This document shows positions 1 through 5,673 of a stretch of DNA of 6,128 bases, in pieces. Both the position numbers and the translations under genes were made by a program. Source of the stretch: Actinomycetota bacterium (GTDB taxonomy: Bacteria; Actinomycetota; Thermoleophilia; Gaiellales; Gaiellaceae); contig JAFALP010000431.1 of assembly GCA_019234175.1 (NCBI GenBank), positions 1 through 6,128 of the forward strand. The letters are read 5' to 3'. Below the pieces are notes generated by a model. That model was given only the letters and a program-made list of their open reading frames with translations, did no database searches and was not told where the DNA came from. Each line of letters begins with the position of its first letter. Within the stretch, counting starts at the first letter, position 1.

Positions 1-438
1 CAGCTCCGGCCGCACCCATTTCAGCTGCAGCTCCTTGTCGTTCCACGTCACCTCGCGGCCGTTCATGAACTCGTGCACCATCGTGAGCGCGGCCTCGAAG
101 TCGGCGACCTTCATCGGCTGCCGGCCGATGTAGCGCACCGCCGAGTCGCCGCGGCCGACCCCCATCACCATGCGGCCGTCGGACAGGTCGTGCAGCGTCG
201 CATACGAGCTCGCGAGCACCGTCGGGTCGCGGGTGGCCGGGTTGGTGACGAAGTGGCCGAGCTTGATCTTGGACGTCTCGCGCGCCGCGACGGCGAGCGT
301 CGGGATCGACTCCTGCCAGAGGACGTGCGAGTCGTACGTCCACGCGTACTCGAATCCGTGGCGCTCGGCGAGCTGGATGAGCTCCAGCCAGCGCGTCCAC
401 GGCGGATCGGGCAGCACGGTGACGCCGAAGCTGATCAT
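1..438 (-). CDS. LLM-class F420-dependent oxidoreductase (luciferase-like), N-terminal part
   Basis: This is the first 146 residues of a luciferase-like TIM-barrel oxidoreductase; relatives are about 330 residues, so the C-terminal half lies beyond the left edge. The start is the ATG at 438-436, giving MISFGVTVLPDPPW. Residues 33-43 (WTYDSHVLWQE), 61-72 (GHFVTNPATRDP) and 94-102 (VGRGDSAVR) are a set I associate with the TIGR03842 subfamily of putative F420-dependent enzymes, whose actinobacterial members often sit beside dihydropyrimidinase and other reductive pyrimidine-catabolism genes. The family is cytosolic and normally carries hydride between F420 and a small organic substrate; FMN use is possible because the fold is shared with flavin monooxygenases such as RutA. 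It is the last visible gene of the leftward operon. Its ATG overlaps the MFS stop as ATGA, and no Shine-Dalgarno precedes it, so translation is probably coupled. Family call strong; cofactor and substrate inferred. Confidence 0.9.
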   Translation of the reverse strand, partial: MISFGVTVLPDPPWTRWLELIQLAERHGFEYAWTYDSHVLWQESIPTLAVAARETSKIKLGHFVTNPATRDPTVLASSYATLHDLSDGRMVMGVGRGDSAVRYIGRQPMKVADFEAALTMVHEFMNGREVTWNDKELQLKWVRPEL

Positions 439-1553
439 GCTGTCGCAACATACCGCGGCGTGGCGAGCGAGGCGAGCGCGGCCAAGACGCCGACCACCAC
501 GAAGCCGATGCGGCCGTTGCCAGGCAGCGAGAACGTCAGGCCGACGAGCGGCGTGCCGGCGACGATGACGAGCGACGCCCACGCGTTCACGAACCCGACG
601 GCGGCGCCGGGAGCCTCCGGCCTGTCGGCGGCAGCGCCTGTGAACGCCATCGCGAACGGGACGCCGGCAGCGAGGCCGACGACCGCGGCGGCGACGAAGA
701 GGGCCACAATCGGAAGCGGCAGCGCGAGCACGACGATGCCGGCGCCGCCGACGACGAGGCTCGTTGCCACCCAGCGCGACGCATCCGCGCGCCGCAGGAG
801 TGTGCCGCCGCCGGCACGCGTGAAGAAGCCGAGCAGCAGCGTGAGCGAGCCGGCCGCCGACGAGACGCTCTTCGAATGGCCGTGGTGCTCGAGGAGCGTC
901 ACCACCCAGTTTCCGACGATGACGTTGACGCCGAACGACATCGCGTGGATGGCGGCATAGCGGTACAGGCGCCGGTCGCGGAAGAACCCGGCCTCGAGAC
1001 GGTCGCCGGCGTGGCGCGCCGTCCGGCCGGACGCGGGCGCGAGGATCATCGCCAGCGTTGCGAGCGCCACGACGACGATCGTCGTCTCGTACGGGGCGCG
1101 AAAGCCGCCGAAGACCGGGACGACCGCGAGCGCGACGCCGGGCGCGAGCACCGACGCGCCGCCGTAGACGCCGAGCAGGAACGGCGTGCCGCCGCGCGCC
1201 CGCAGGTAGTCGAGCCCGGAGACGAACGCGAGGCCGGTCCCGAAGCCGACGACGGCGCGCCCGACGAACGCGAGGCCGATGCTCGGCGAGGCGAGCGCGA
1301 TCGCGTTCCCGGCGGCGATCACCGCGAGCCCGGCGAACGCCGTCGGGCGCGCGCCGAACCGGTCGGCGGTGCGGCCGCCCGGGATCTGCATCGACATGTG
1401 CACGAGGAACTGCGTCGTCGTGAGCAGGCCGATGGTGGCGAGCCCGACGCCGTATGCGTGCGACATCCGCGTCGCGACCGCACCGATCGCGGCGATGTTC
1501 CAGCCGACGGCGACACCGACTCCGATGCCGCCGATCGCTGGACGCTTGCTCAG
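435..1553 (-). CDS. MFS transporter (start codon uncertain, possibly CTG)
   Basis: The product is a very hydrophobic protein of about 372 residues with the alternating segments of a 12-TM major facilitator. The loop 2-3 signature of the superfamily (motif A-like, GGRTADRFGARPT) is at residues 59-71. A hydrophilic central loop around 175-200 separates the two halves. The substrate cannot be read from sequence, and import or export are both possible. The start is unclear. ATG at 1466 would delete TM1 (GIGVGVAVGWNIAAIGAVAT). The GTGs at 1649 and 1628 would overlap the upstream reductase by 78-100 nt and add an arginine-rich stretch that looks like out-of-frame reading. A CTG at 1553-1551 overlaps the upstream TGA in the same 4-nt register as the other junctions, so I use it. 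The gene ends in TGA at 437-435, overlapping the LLM start. Its position between two F420-type enzymes suggests transport of their substrate or product, or drug-type efflux. Confidence 0.82.
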   Translation of the reverse strand: MSKRPAIGGIGVGVAVGWNIAAIGAVATRMSHAYGVGLATIGLLTTTQFLVHMSMQIPGGRTADRFGARPTAFAGLAVIAAGNAIALASPSIGLAFVGRAVVGFGTGLAFVSGLDYLRARGGTPFLLGVYGGASVLAPGVALAVVPVFGGFRAPYETTIVVVALATLAMILAPASGRTARHAGDRLEAGFFRDRRLYRYAAIHAMSFGVNVIVGNWVVTLLEHHGHSKSVSSAAGSLTLLLGFFTRAGGGTLLRRADASRWVATSLVVGGAGIVVLALPLPIVALFVAAAVVGLAAGVPFAMAFTGAAADRPEAPGAAVGFVNAWASLVIVAGTPLVGLTFSLPGNGRIGFVVVGVLAALASLATPRYVATA

Positions 1554-1963
1554 TGGTGTGCGCGCTCGAGCACGACGACCGGGATCACGCGGTCGGTCTG
1601 CTTCTGGTACTCGTCGTAGTCGGGCCACACCTCGGCCATCTGCTTCCACAGCCGCGTGCGCTCCTCGCCCTCCGCCGTCCGCGGATGCGCGTGGAACTTC
1701 TCACCCTTGATCTGCACGCCGACGTGCGGGTTGGCGACGAGGTTGAGATACCAGTCGGGGTTGTCCGGCGTCCCGCCCTGCGACGCGACGACGACCGGGT
1801 CGCCGCCGTCGAACGTGTAGATGAGCGGAGTCGTGTACTGCTTGCCCGACTTGCGGCCCGTCGTGGTCAGCAGCAGCGTGGTCGTGCCGTTGCGCCAGTC
1901 GTGGCCTTCAGCGCCGTCGGTCTCCTGATAGCGCTGCACGTGTTCCTGTCCGAAGAGTGTCAT
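1550..1963 (-). CDS. Ddn-like F420H2-dependent reductase (nitroreductase/quinone reductase family)
   Basis: This 137-residue protein belongs to the deazaflavin-dependent nitroreductase family (PF04075/TIGR00026 type), small split-barrel enzymes that transfer hydride from F420H2 to quinones, nitro compounds or other activated double bonds. Evidence is the N-terminal-half block at 30-49 (LLLTTTGRKSGKQYTTPLIY), followed by VVVASQGG at 57-64 and the P-x-WYLNLVANPHV block at 69-81, which are the recognisable family motifs. The length is normal for the family. The start is the ATG at 1963-1961, eight bases after GGAAAGG (1978-1972), and it overlaps the amidohydrolase stop as ATGA. The stop TGA is 1552-1550. 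Actinobacteria carry many paralogues with varied substrates, so the physiological reaction is open. Its presence together with an LLM enzyme in one operon suggests two F420-linked steps on the same compound. Confidence 0.92.
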   Translation of the reverse strand: MTLFGQEHVQRYQETDGAEGHDWRNGTTTLLLTTTGRKSGKQYTTPLIYTFDGGDPVVVASQGGTPDNPDWYLNLVANPHVGVQIKGEKFHAHPRTAEGEERTRLWKQMAEVWPDYDEYQKQTDRVIPVVVLERAHH

Positions 1964-3192
1964 GGGGAAAGCCTTTCCATCGTCTTTGTGGTCAAACGGT
2001 CGAGCGCCTGCACCGCCAGCTCGAGATCCGCTTCCTTGGTGTCCTCGAGCTTCGTGTGCGAGAGCCCGCGAAGCGACTGAACGAAGATCATGACGGTCGG
2101 TATTCCCGAGCGCGACACCTCGGCGGCGTCGTGCAGCGGCCCGCTCGGCAGCTTGTGCGACGTCCGGGCCACCTCGAGGATCGACTCGTCGGCGAGCCCG
2201 ACGAGGCCGTCGTCGAACAGGATCGGCTCGATGTTCCAGATCCGGTCCCAGGCGACGTCGACGTTCTCCTCCTGCGCGAACCGCTCCGACGCCGCCTGCG
2301 CGTTGCTGAGCAGCTCCGCGAGCTGGTTCGCGTCGAGATGGCGCTGGTCGAGCAGCTGCTCGGCGGTCTCGACGACGGAGGTGACGATGCCGGGCTTGCA
2401 CGTGACGCCGCCGCACGTGCACACCGCGCCGCCGCCGACGCGCGCGGCGATCTCGCGCAGCTCCAGCTCGAGCTTCGACGCGCCGGCCAGCGCGTCGCGG
2501 CGCTTGTCCATCGGCGTCGATCCGGCGTGCGCGGCCTGCCCCTTCCACGTGACGAGGTGGCGCTCGACGCCGAACGTGCCGAGCACGACGCCGAGCGGCA
2601 GGCCGAGCGACTCCAACACCGGGCCCTGCTCGATGTGCAGCTCGAGGTATGCGGCCGCCGTCTTCATCTCCCGGCGCGCGTCGAGCGCGGTGTCGAGGCT
2701 CACGCCGTACGCGGCGAGCGCGTCGGGGAGCGCGACGCCGTTCGCGTCGCGGCGCCGGCGGAGCTCGTCCTGGTCGTTCATCGAGCCGCAGGCCGCCGAC
2801 GAGCCGAAGAGCGAGCGGCCGAAGCGCGCGCCCTCCTCGTCCGCCCAGTTGACGACGCGCAGCGTCAACGGCGGCCGACCCTCGGAGGCGACGCGGCGCA
2901 TGACCTCCACCGCGGCGAGGACGTTCAGGCAGCCGTCGAGCCAACCGCCGTTCGGTACCGAGTCGATGTGGCCGCCGAGCAGCAGCGCCCGGTCCGACTC
3001 GCCCGCGACGGTGAACCACTGGTTCCCCGCCTCGTCGATCTCCTCGTTCGCGTCCGAGAGAAGCCCGCTGAGCCACGTGCGCGCGCGCTCCCACGTCTCC
3101 GTCCACGCCACTCGCTGTGCGCCGTTCTCGTTGCCGGTGAGCTCCTGCAGCTCCCTCAGTTCGCGGACGGTGCGGGACGGATCGAGAGCCAC
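1960..3192 (-). CDS. Zn-dependent hydrolase, M20 hydantoinase/carbamoylase family
   Basis: The 410-residue product is a full-length di-metal amidohydrolase of the group that includes N-carbamoyl-L-amino-acid hydrolase (HyuC), allantoate amidohydrolase (AllC) and bacterial beta-ureidopropionase. Family motifs are in the right order: GGHIDSVPNGGWLDG (73-87, metal His75 and bridging Asp86), ADEEGARFGRSLFGS (117-131, catalytic Glu119 and metal Glu120), LELHIEQGPVLE (183-194, metal His186), GQAAHAGSTPMDKRRDA (218-234, His222), SGPLHDA (350-356) and SLRGLSHTKLED (373-384, metal His379). No key residue is missing. The start is GTG at 3192-3190; the next Met is at residue 127 or later, beyond metal-binding residues. 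It is the first gene of the leftward operon, 33 bp from the divergent ABC permease, with little room for a leader. The likely reaction is hydrolysis of an N-carbamoyl compound to free amine, CO2 and ammonia; a deformylase-like role is an alternative. The exact substrate is unknown. Confidence 0.93.
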   Translation of the reverse strand: MALDPSRTVRELRELQELTGNENGAQRVAWTETWERARTWLSGLLSDANEEIDEAGNQWFTVAGESDRALLLGGHIDSVPNGGWLDGCLNVLAAVEVMRRVASEGRPPLTLRVVNWADEEGARFGRSLFGSSAACGSMNDQDELRRRRDANGVALPDALAAYGVSLDTALDARREMKTAAAYLELHIEQGPVLESLGLPLGVVLGTFGVERHLVTWKGQAAHAGSTPMDKRRDALAGASKLELELREIAARVGGGAVCTCGGVTCKPGIVTSVVETAEQLLDQRHLDANQLAELLSNAQAASERFAQEENVDVAWDRIWNIEPILFDDGLVGLADESILEVARTSHKLPSGPLHDAAEVSRSGIPTVMIFVQSLRGLSHTKLEDTKEADLELAVQALDRLTTKTMERLSP

Positions 3193-3198
3193 GCGGCG

Positions 3199-3204
3199 AT
3201 CCTA
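3199..3204 (-). promoter_or_regulatory. Possible -10 element for the leftward operon (leaderless)
   Basis: On the minus strand the hexamer TAGGAT fits the TAnnnT core of an actinobacterial -10 box and ends six bases before the GTG start of the amidohydrolase. Transcription from that GTG would give a leaderless mRNA, which is consistent with the absence of any Shine-Dalgarno sequence in these six bases. No convincing -35 hexamer lies 16-18 bases further upstream, so the call is tentative. Confidence 0.35.
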
Positions 3205-3206
3205 AA

Positions 3207-3225
3207 CCGTGATAAGAACTCACGG
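3207..3225. promoter_or_regulatory. Candidate operator: 6-7-6 inverted repeat between divergent operons
   Basis: CCGTGA (3207-3212) and TCACGG (3220-3225) are exact reverse complements separated by seven bases, forming a 19-bp dyad. It occupies over half of the only divergent intergenic gap (3193-3225), abuts the GTG start of the first permease, and lies just upstream of the possible -10 of the leftward operon. A dimeric repressor bound here could cover both start regions and co-regulate uptake and catabolism. The size and spacing suit a dimeric helix-turn-helix regulator. The family cannot be named, and no regulator gene is in the window. Confidence 0.5.
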
Positions 3226-4068
3226 GTGGTGGCACAACTGCGTCGGGCCGCAGTCGTTCTCTTCGCCGTGCTCGCGCTCGCCGGGGCGTGGGAGCTGTAC
3301 CGGTGGATCTGGACGACCACCGGATGGGGCTGGCCGTTCACCGTCGACAACACGTCGATGCCGCACCTCTGGACGATCTTCAAGGCGTTCGGCCAGCCGA
3401 CGCAGGTGAACCAGCCGACGCTCATCTCCATCCTCTTCCACAAGTCGCTCTTCACCGGCAAGGAGGCGCTCGTTGGGTTCGCCGTCGGGGCGGTCGTCGG
3501 CTTCACCATCGGCGTCGTCCTCGCGCACTCGCGGCTGCTGCAGCGCGGGTTCCTGCCGTACATCGTCGCCAGCCAGACGATCCCGATCCTCGCCATCGCG
3601 CCGATGGTCGTCGTCTGGGTGAACCCGAAGCTCCCGACCGGGCTGCAGGGCTGGGGCGCGGTCGCCGTCATCGCCTCGTACCTGACGTTCTTCCCGGTTG
3701 CGATCAACACGCTGCGCGGCATGCGCTCCGCCGATCCACGTGCGCTCGAGCTGATGCGGACGTACGCGGCGAGCCCCTGGACCGTGTTGTGGAAGCTGCG
3801 CGTTCCGTCGTCGCTTCCCTACGTCTTCGCCGCGCTCAAGCTGGCGGCGACGGCGAGCGTCGTCGGCGCGATCATCGGCGAGCTTCCCTCCGGGCTGCAG
3901 GACGGGCTCGGCGGCGCGATCATCAACTTCAACCAGTACTACTCGTTCGAGCCGCAGGAGCTCTGGGCGACGAACGTCGTCGCCGCCGCGCTGGGCATCG
4001 TCTTCTTCCTCGCCGTCGTCGGCGCGGAGAAGATCATCGTGCGCCGCGCGCCGGAGAACGTCGCGTGA
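3226..4068 (+). CDS. ABC transporter permease (SsuC/TauC/ThiX-like), first of two
   Basis: The product is a 280-residue inner-membrane permease of the binding-protein-dependent family (BPD_transp_1) used by nitrate/sulfonate/taurine and thiamine-pyrimidine importers. TM1 is near 8-22, and further hydrophobic segments lie near 83-100, 108-132, 144-162, 200-220 and 251-268. The EAA coupling loop that docks on the ATPase spans about 174-198 (ELMRTYAASPWTVLWKLRVP). The start is one of two adjacent GTG codons at 3226 and 3229, because the next GTG (3268) already lies in TM1. No Shine-Dalgarno is present, and the gene begins right after the palindrome. Compared with the second permease it has an extra tryptophan-rich segment between TM1 and TM2 (about 26-50). 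It ends in a GTGA overlap with the ATPase gene. An open frame continues upstream to 1957, but that part is antisense to the amidohydrolase and is not coding. Confidence 0.93.
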   Translation: MVAQLRRAAVVLFAVLALAGAWELYRWIWTTTGWGWPFTVDNTSMPHLWTIFKAFGQPTQVNQPTLISILFHKSLFTGKEALVGFAVGAVVGFTIGVVLAHSRLLQRGFLPYIVASQTIPILAIAPMVVVWVNPKLPTGLQGWGAVAVIASYLTFFPVAINTLRGMRSADPRALELMRTYAASPWTVLWKLRVPSSLPYVFAALKLAATASVVGAIIGELPSGLQDGLGGAIINFNQYYSFEPQELWATNVVAAALGIVFFLAVVGAEKIIVRRAPENVA

Positions 4069-4868
4069 GCATCCACCCCGTCGTGCAGGTTCACGGCGTC
4101 ACGAAGACGTTCGCACAGGGGAACGTCACCGCCCTCGAGACCATCGAGCTCGACCTCCTCCCCGGCGAGTTCGTCTCGCTCATCGGCCCTTCCGGCTGCG
4201 GCAAGTCGACGCTGCTGCGCATCATCGGCGACCTGACACCGCCCACCTCGGGCACGGTCACCGTGAACGGCAAGACGGCGAAGCAGGCGCGCACCGACGG
4301 CGACTACGGGATCGTCTTCCAGGACTCGGTGCTCTTCGACTGGCGCACGGTGGCGAAGAACATCGGCCTGCCGCTGGAGATGCTCGGCTGGGACCGCGAG
4401 AAGCGGCGCGCGCGCGTCGACCAGATGCTCGACCTCGTCGAGCTCCGCGGCTTCGCCGACCACCATCCCTGGCAGCTCTCGGGCGGCATGCAGCAGCGCG
4501 TCTCGATTGCACGCGCACTGTCGTTCGAGCCGGCGCTCCTGCTCATGGACGAGCCGTTCGGCGCGCTCGACGAGATGACGCGCGAGCGGCTCAACCTGGA
4601 GCTGCTCTCCATCTGGCAGCAGCTCGGCTCGACCGTCGTCTTCGTCACGCACTCGATCTCGGAGGCGGTCTTCCTGTCCACGCGCGTCGTCGTCATGAGC
4701 CCGCGCCCGGGACGCATCGCGGGGTTCGTCGACATCGACCTGCCGTTCCCGCGCACGGTGGACACGCGCGAGGACCCGCACTTCTTCGAGCTCGTCACGC
4801 AGGTGCGCGAGCTGCTGCGGCGGCGCGGCGAGCATCTTCTCCCCGAGGAGGAGGCGGAGCTGCTGTGA
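4065..4868 (+). CDS. ABC transporter ATP-binding protein (SsuB/TauB/ThiZ-like)
   Basis: This 267-residue cytoplasmic ATPase powers the importer. All nucleotide-binding motifs are intact: Walker A GPSGCGKST (41-49), Q-loop Gln86 in VFQD, signature LSGGMQQR (138-145), Walker B LLLMDEP (158-164), D-loop GALDE (166-170) and switch His196 in VTHSISEA. The GALDEMTRE and VTHSISEAVFL blocks and the length match the nitrate/sulfonate/taurine importer ATPases. No extra C-terminal regulatory domain is present; the protein ends in an acidic tail (EEEAELL) whose codons also supply the Shine-Dalgarno of the next gene. The start is GTG 4065-4067, overlapping the permease stop as GTGA, with GGAG at 4053-4056 eight bases upstream. 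It sits between two permease genes, so it is expected to serve as a homodimer under a permease heterodimer. Confidence 0.96.
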   Translation: MSIHPVVQVHGVTKTFAQGNVTALETIELDLLPGEFVSLIGPSGCGKSTLLRIIGDLTPPTSGTVTVNGKTAKQARTDGDYGIVFQDSVLFDWRTVAKNIGLPLEMLGWDREKRRARVDQMLDLVELRGFADHHPWQLSGGMQQRVSIARALSFEPALLLMDEPFGALDEMTRERLNLELLSIWQQLGSTVVFVTHSISEAVFLSTRVVVMSPRPGRIAGFVDIDLPFPRTVDTREDPHFFELVTQVRELLRRRGEHLLPEEEAELL

Positions 4869-5629
4869 AGCGGGTGCGCGAGTGGGCGCCCGCGCTCGTC
4901 GTCTTCGTCGCGGTCATCGGCGCCTGGCAGGGTGCCATCGCCGTGTTCCACATCCAGCAGTTCCTGCTCCCGAAGCCGAGCGACATCATCAAGGCGTTCT
5001 GGACGGAGCGGCACACGCTCTGGCCGGCGGGCTGGTACACGTTCAAGGAGGCGCTGGGCGGGTTCGCGATCGGCTCGGCGCTCGGGGTCGTGTTCGCGAC
5101 GGTAGTCGCCCGCTTCCGCAGCGTCGGGACGGCGATCATGCCCATCGCCATCGCGGCGAACGCGGTGCCGATCATCGCCTTCGCCCCGATCGCGGGCGCG
5201 TGGTTCGGCGAGGTCTCGCCGCACTCGAAGATGGCGATCGCCGCCGTCCTCTGCTTCCTGCCCGTGACCGTCAACACCCTCCGCGGCCTGCAGAGCGCGA
5301 ACCCGCGGCAGATCGAGCTCATGCGGTCGTACGCCGCCTCCGAGATCACCATCTGGCGCCGGGTCCGCGTCCCGACGGCGCTGCCGTTCCTCTTCACCGC
5401 GCTCAAGGTGGCGAGCGTCCTCGCCATGATCGGCGCCATCGTCGGCGAGTACTTCGGCGGCGCCTTCAACGCTCTGGGCGTCCTCATCAACTCGGACGCC
5501 CAGATCTTCGACTTCGTCACCGCGTGGGCCGGGATCCTCGTCGCCTCGCTCCTGGGGCTGGCCCTGTACGGGGCGGTGGTGGGGACGGAACGGCTCGTGG
5601 TCCGCTGGGCACCTGACACGCGCGAGTAG
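4865..5629 (+). CDS. ABC transporter permease (SsuC/TauC/ThiX-like), second of two
   Basis: This 254-residue membrane permease is homologous to the first one and of standard family length. TM1 is at about 9-28; further segments are near 64-82, 90-113, 122-136, 176-198 and 220-242. The EAA loop is at 151-174 (ELMRSYAASEITIWRRVRVP), closely matching the first permease (ELMRTYAAS...WKLRVP), as does the preceding NTLRG block at 137-141. The two probably arose by an old duplication and form a heterodimer. The start is GTG 4865-4867, overlapping the ATPase stop as GTGA, behind a purine-rich Shine-Dalgarno region at 4845-4859 (GAGGAGGAGG and GGAG). The stop is TAG 5627-5629. The membrane location and coupling role are established for the family; the cargo is inferred from neighbours only. 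Confidence 0.95.
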   Translation: MKRVREWAPALVVFVAVIGAWQGAIAVFHIQQFLLPKPSDIIKAFWTERHTLWPAGWYTFKEALGGFAIGSALGVVFATVVARFRSVGTAIMPIAIAANAVPIIAFAPIAGAWFGEVSPHSKMAIAAVLCFLPVTVNTLRGLQSANPRQIELMRSYAASEITIWRRVRVPTALPFLFTALKVASVLAMIGAIVGEYFGGAFNALGVLINSDAQIFDFVTAWAGILVASLLGLALYGAVVGTERLVVRWAPDTRE

Positions 5630-5663
5630 ACGCGTTAGAAATCAGCTTTGGGCAATCCGAGAG

Positions 5664-5669
5664 GGAGGG
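5664..5669 (+). promoter_or_regulatory. Strong ribosome binding site of the substrate-binding protein gene
   Basis: GGAGGG lies four bases before the ATG at 5674 and is the clearest Shine-Dalgarno sequence in the window. It sits in the 44-bp gap after the second permease (5630-5673), where I see no convincing promoter or terminator. It fixes the start and suggests independent, higher translation of the binding protein, as expected when binding protein must exceed membrane complex. Confidence 0.75.
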
Positions 5670-5673
5670 TTCC

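Noticed and set aside
73..1619. Plus-strand open frames opposite the LLM and MFS genes
   Set aside because: Composition is low-complexity Ala/Arg/Pro/Asp, no domain or ribosome site is seen, and the minus-strand genes explain the region fully.
1960..3192. Interpretation as a YlmB-type formylaminopyrimidine deformylase in thiamine salvage
   Set aside because: The importer is ThiXYZ-like, but the hydrolase carries the full HyuC/AllC-type motif set (GxHIDSVPNGG..DG, ADEEG.RFG, SHT..ED) and no TenA or other thiamine gene is visible. Kept only as an alternative.
1957..3225. Long open frame upstream of and in frame with the first permease, which would give a 703-residue fusion
   Set aside because: It is exactly antisense to the amidohydrolase, whose motifs are all intact. 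The translated product is arginine/leucine/alanine-rich with no domain pattern, a usual effect of high GC at third positions.
1964..3235. Minus-strand extension of the Ddn-like gene to a 561-residue frame
   Set aside because: The added part reads the amidohydrolase gene out of frame and is arginine-rich low-complexity sequence. The ATG at 1963 with a ribosome site gives the normal family length.
3288..4064. Extension of the ATPase frame upstream to 3288
   Set aside because: It overlaps the first permease out of frame and is rich in arginine and histidine. The ATPase fold begins naturally after the GTG at 4065.
3939..5224. Large minus-strand open frames across the ATPase and second permease
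   Set aside because: They are antisense shadows: no recognisable motifs, biased composition, and the plus strand carries complete ABC signatures.
5618..5635. Possible terminator hairpin (ACGCG/CGCGT) at the end of the second permease
   Set aside because: The stem is only 5 bp, straddles the stop codon, and is not followed by a T-run; it would also cut off the binding protein from its operon.
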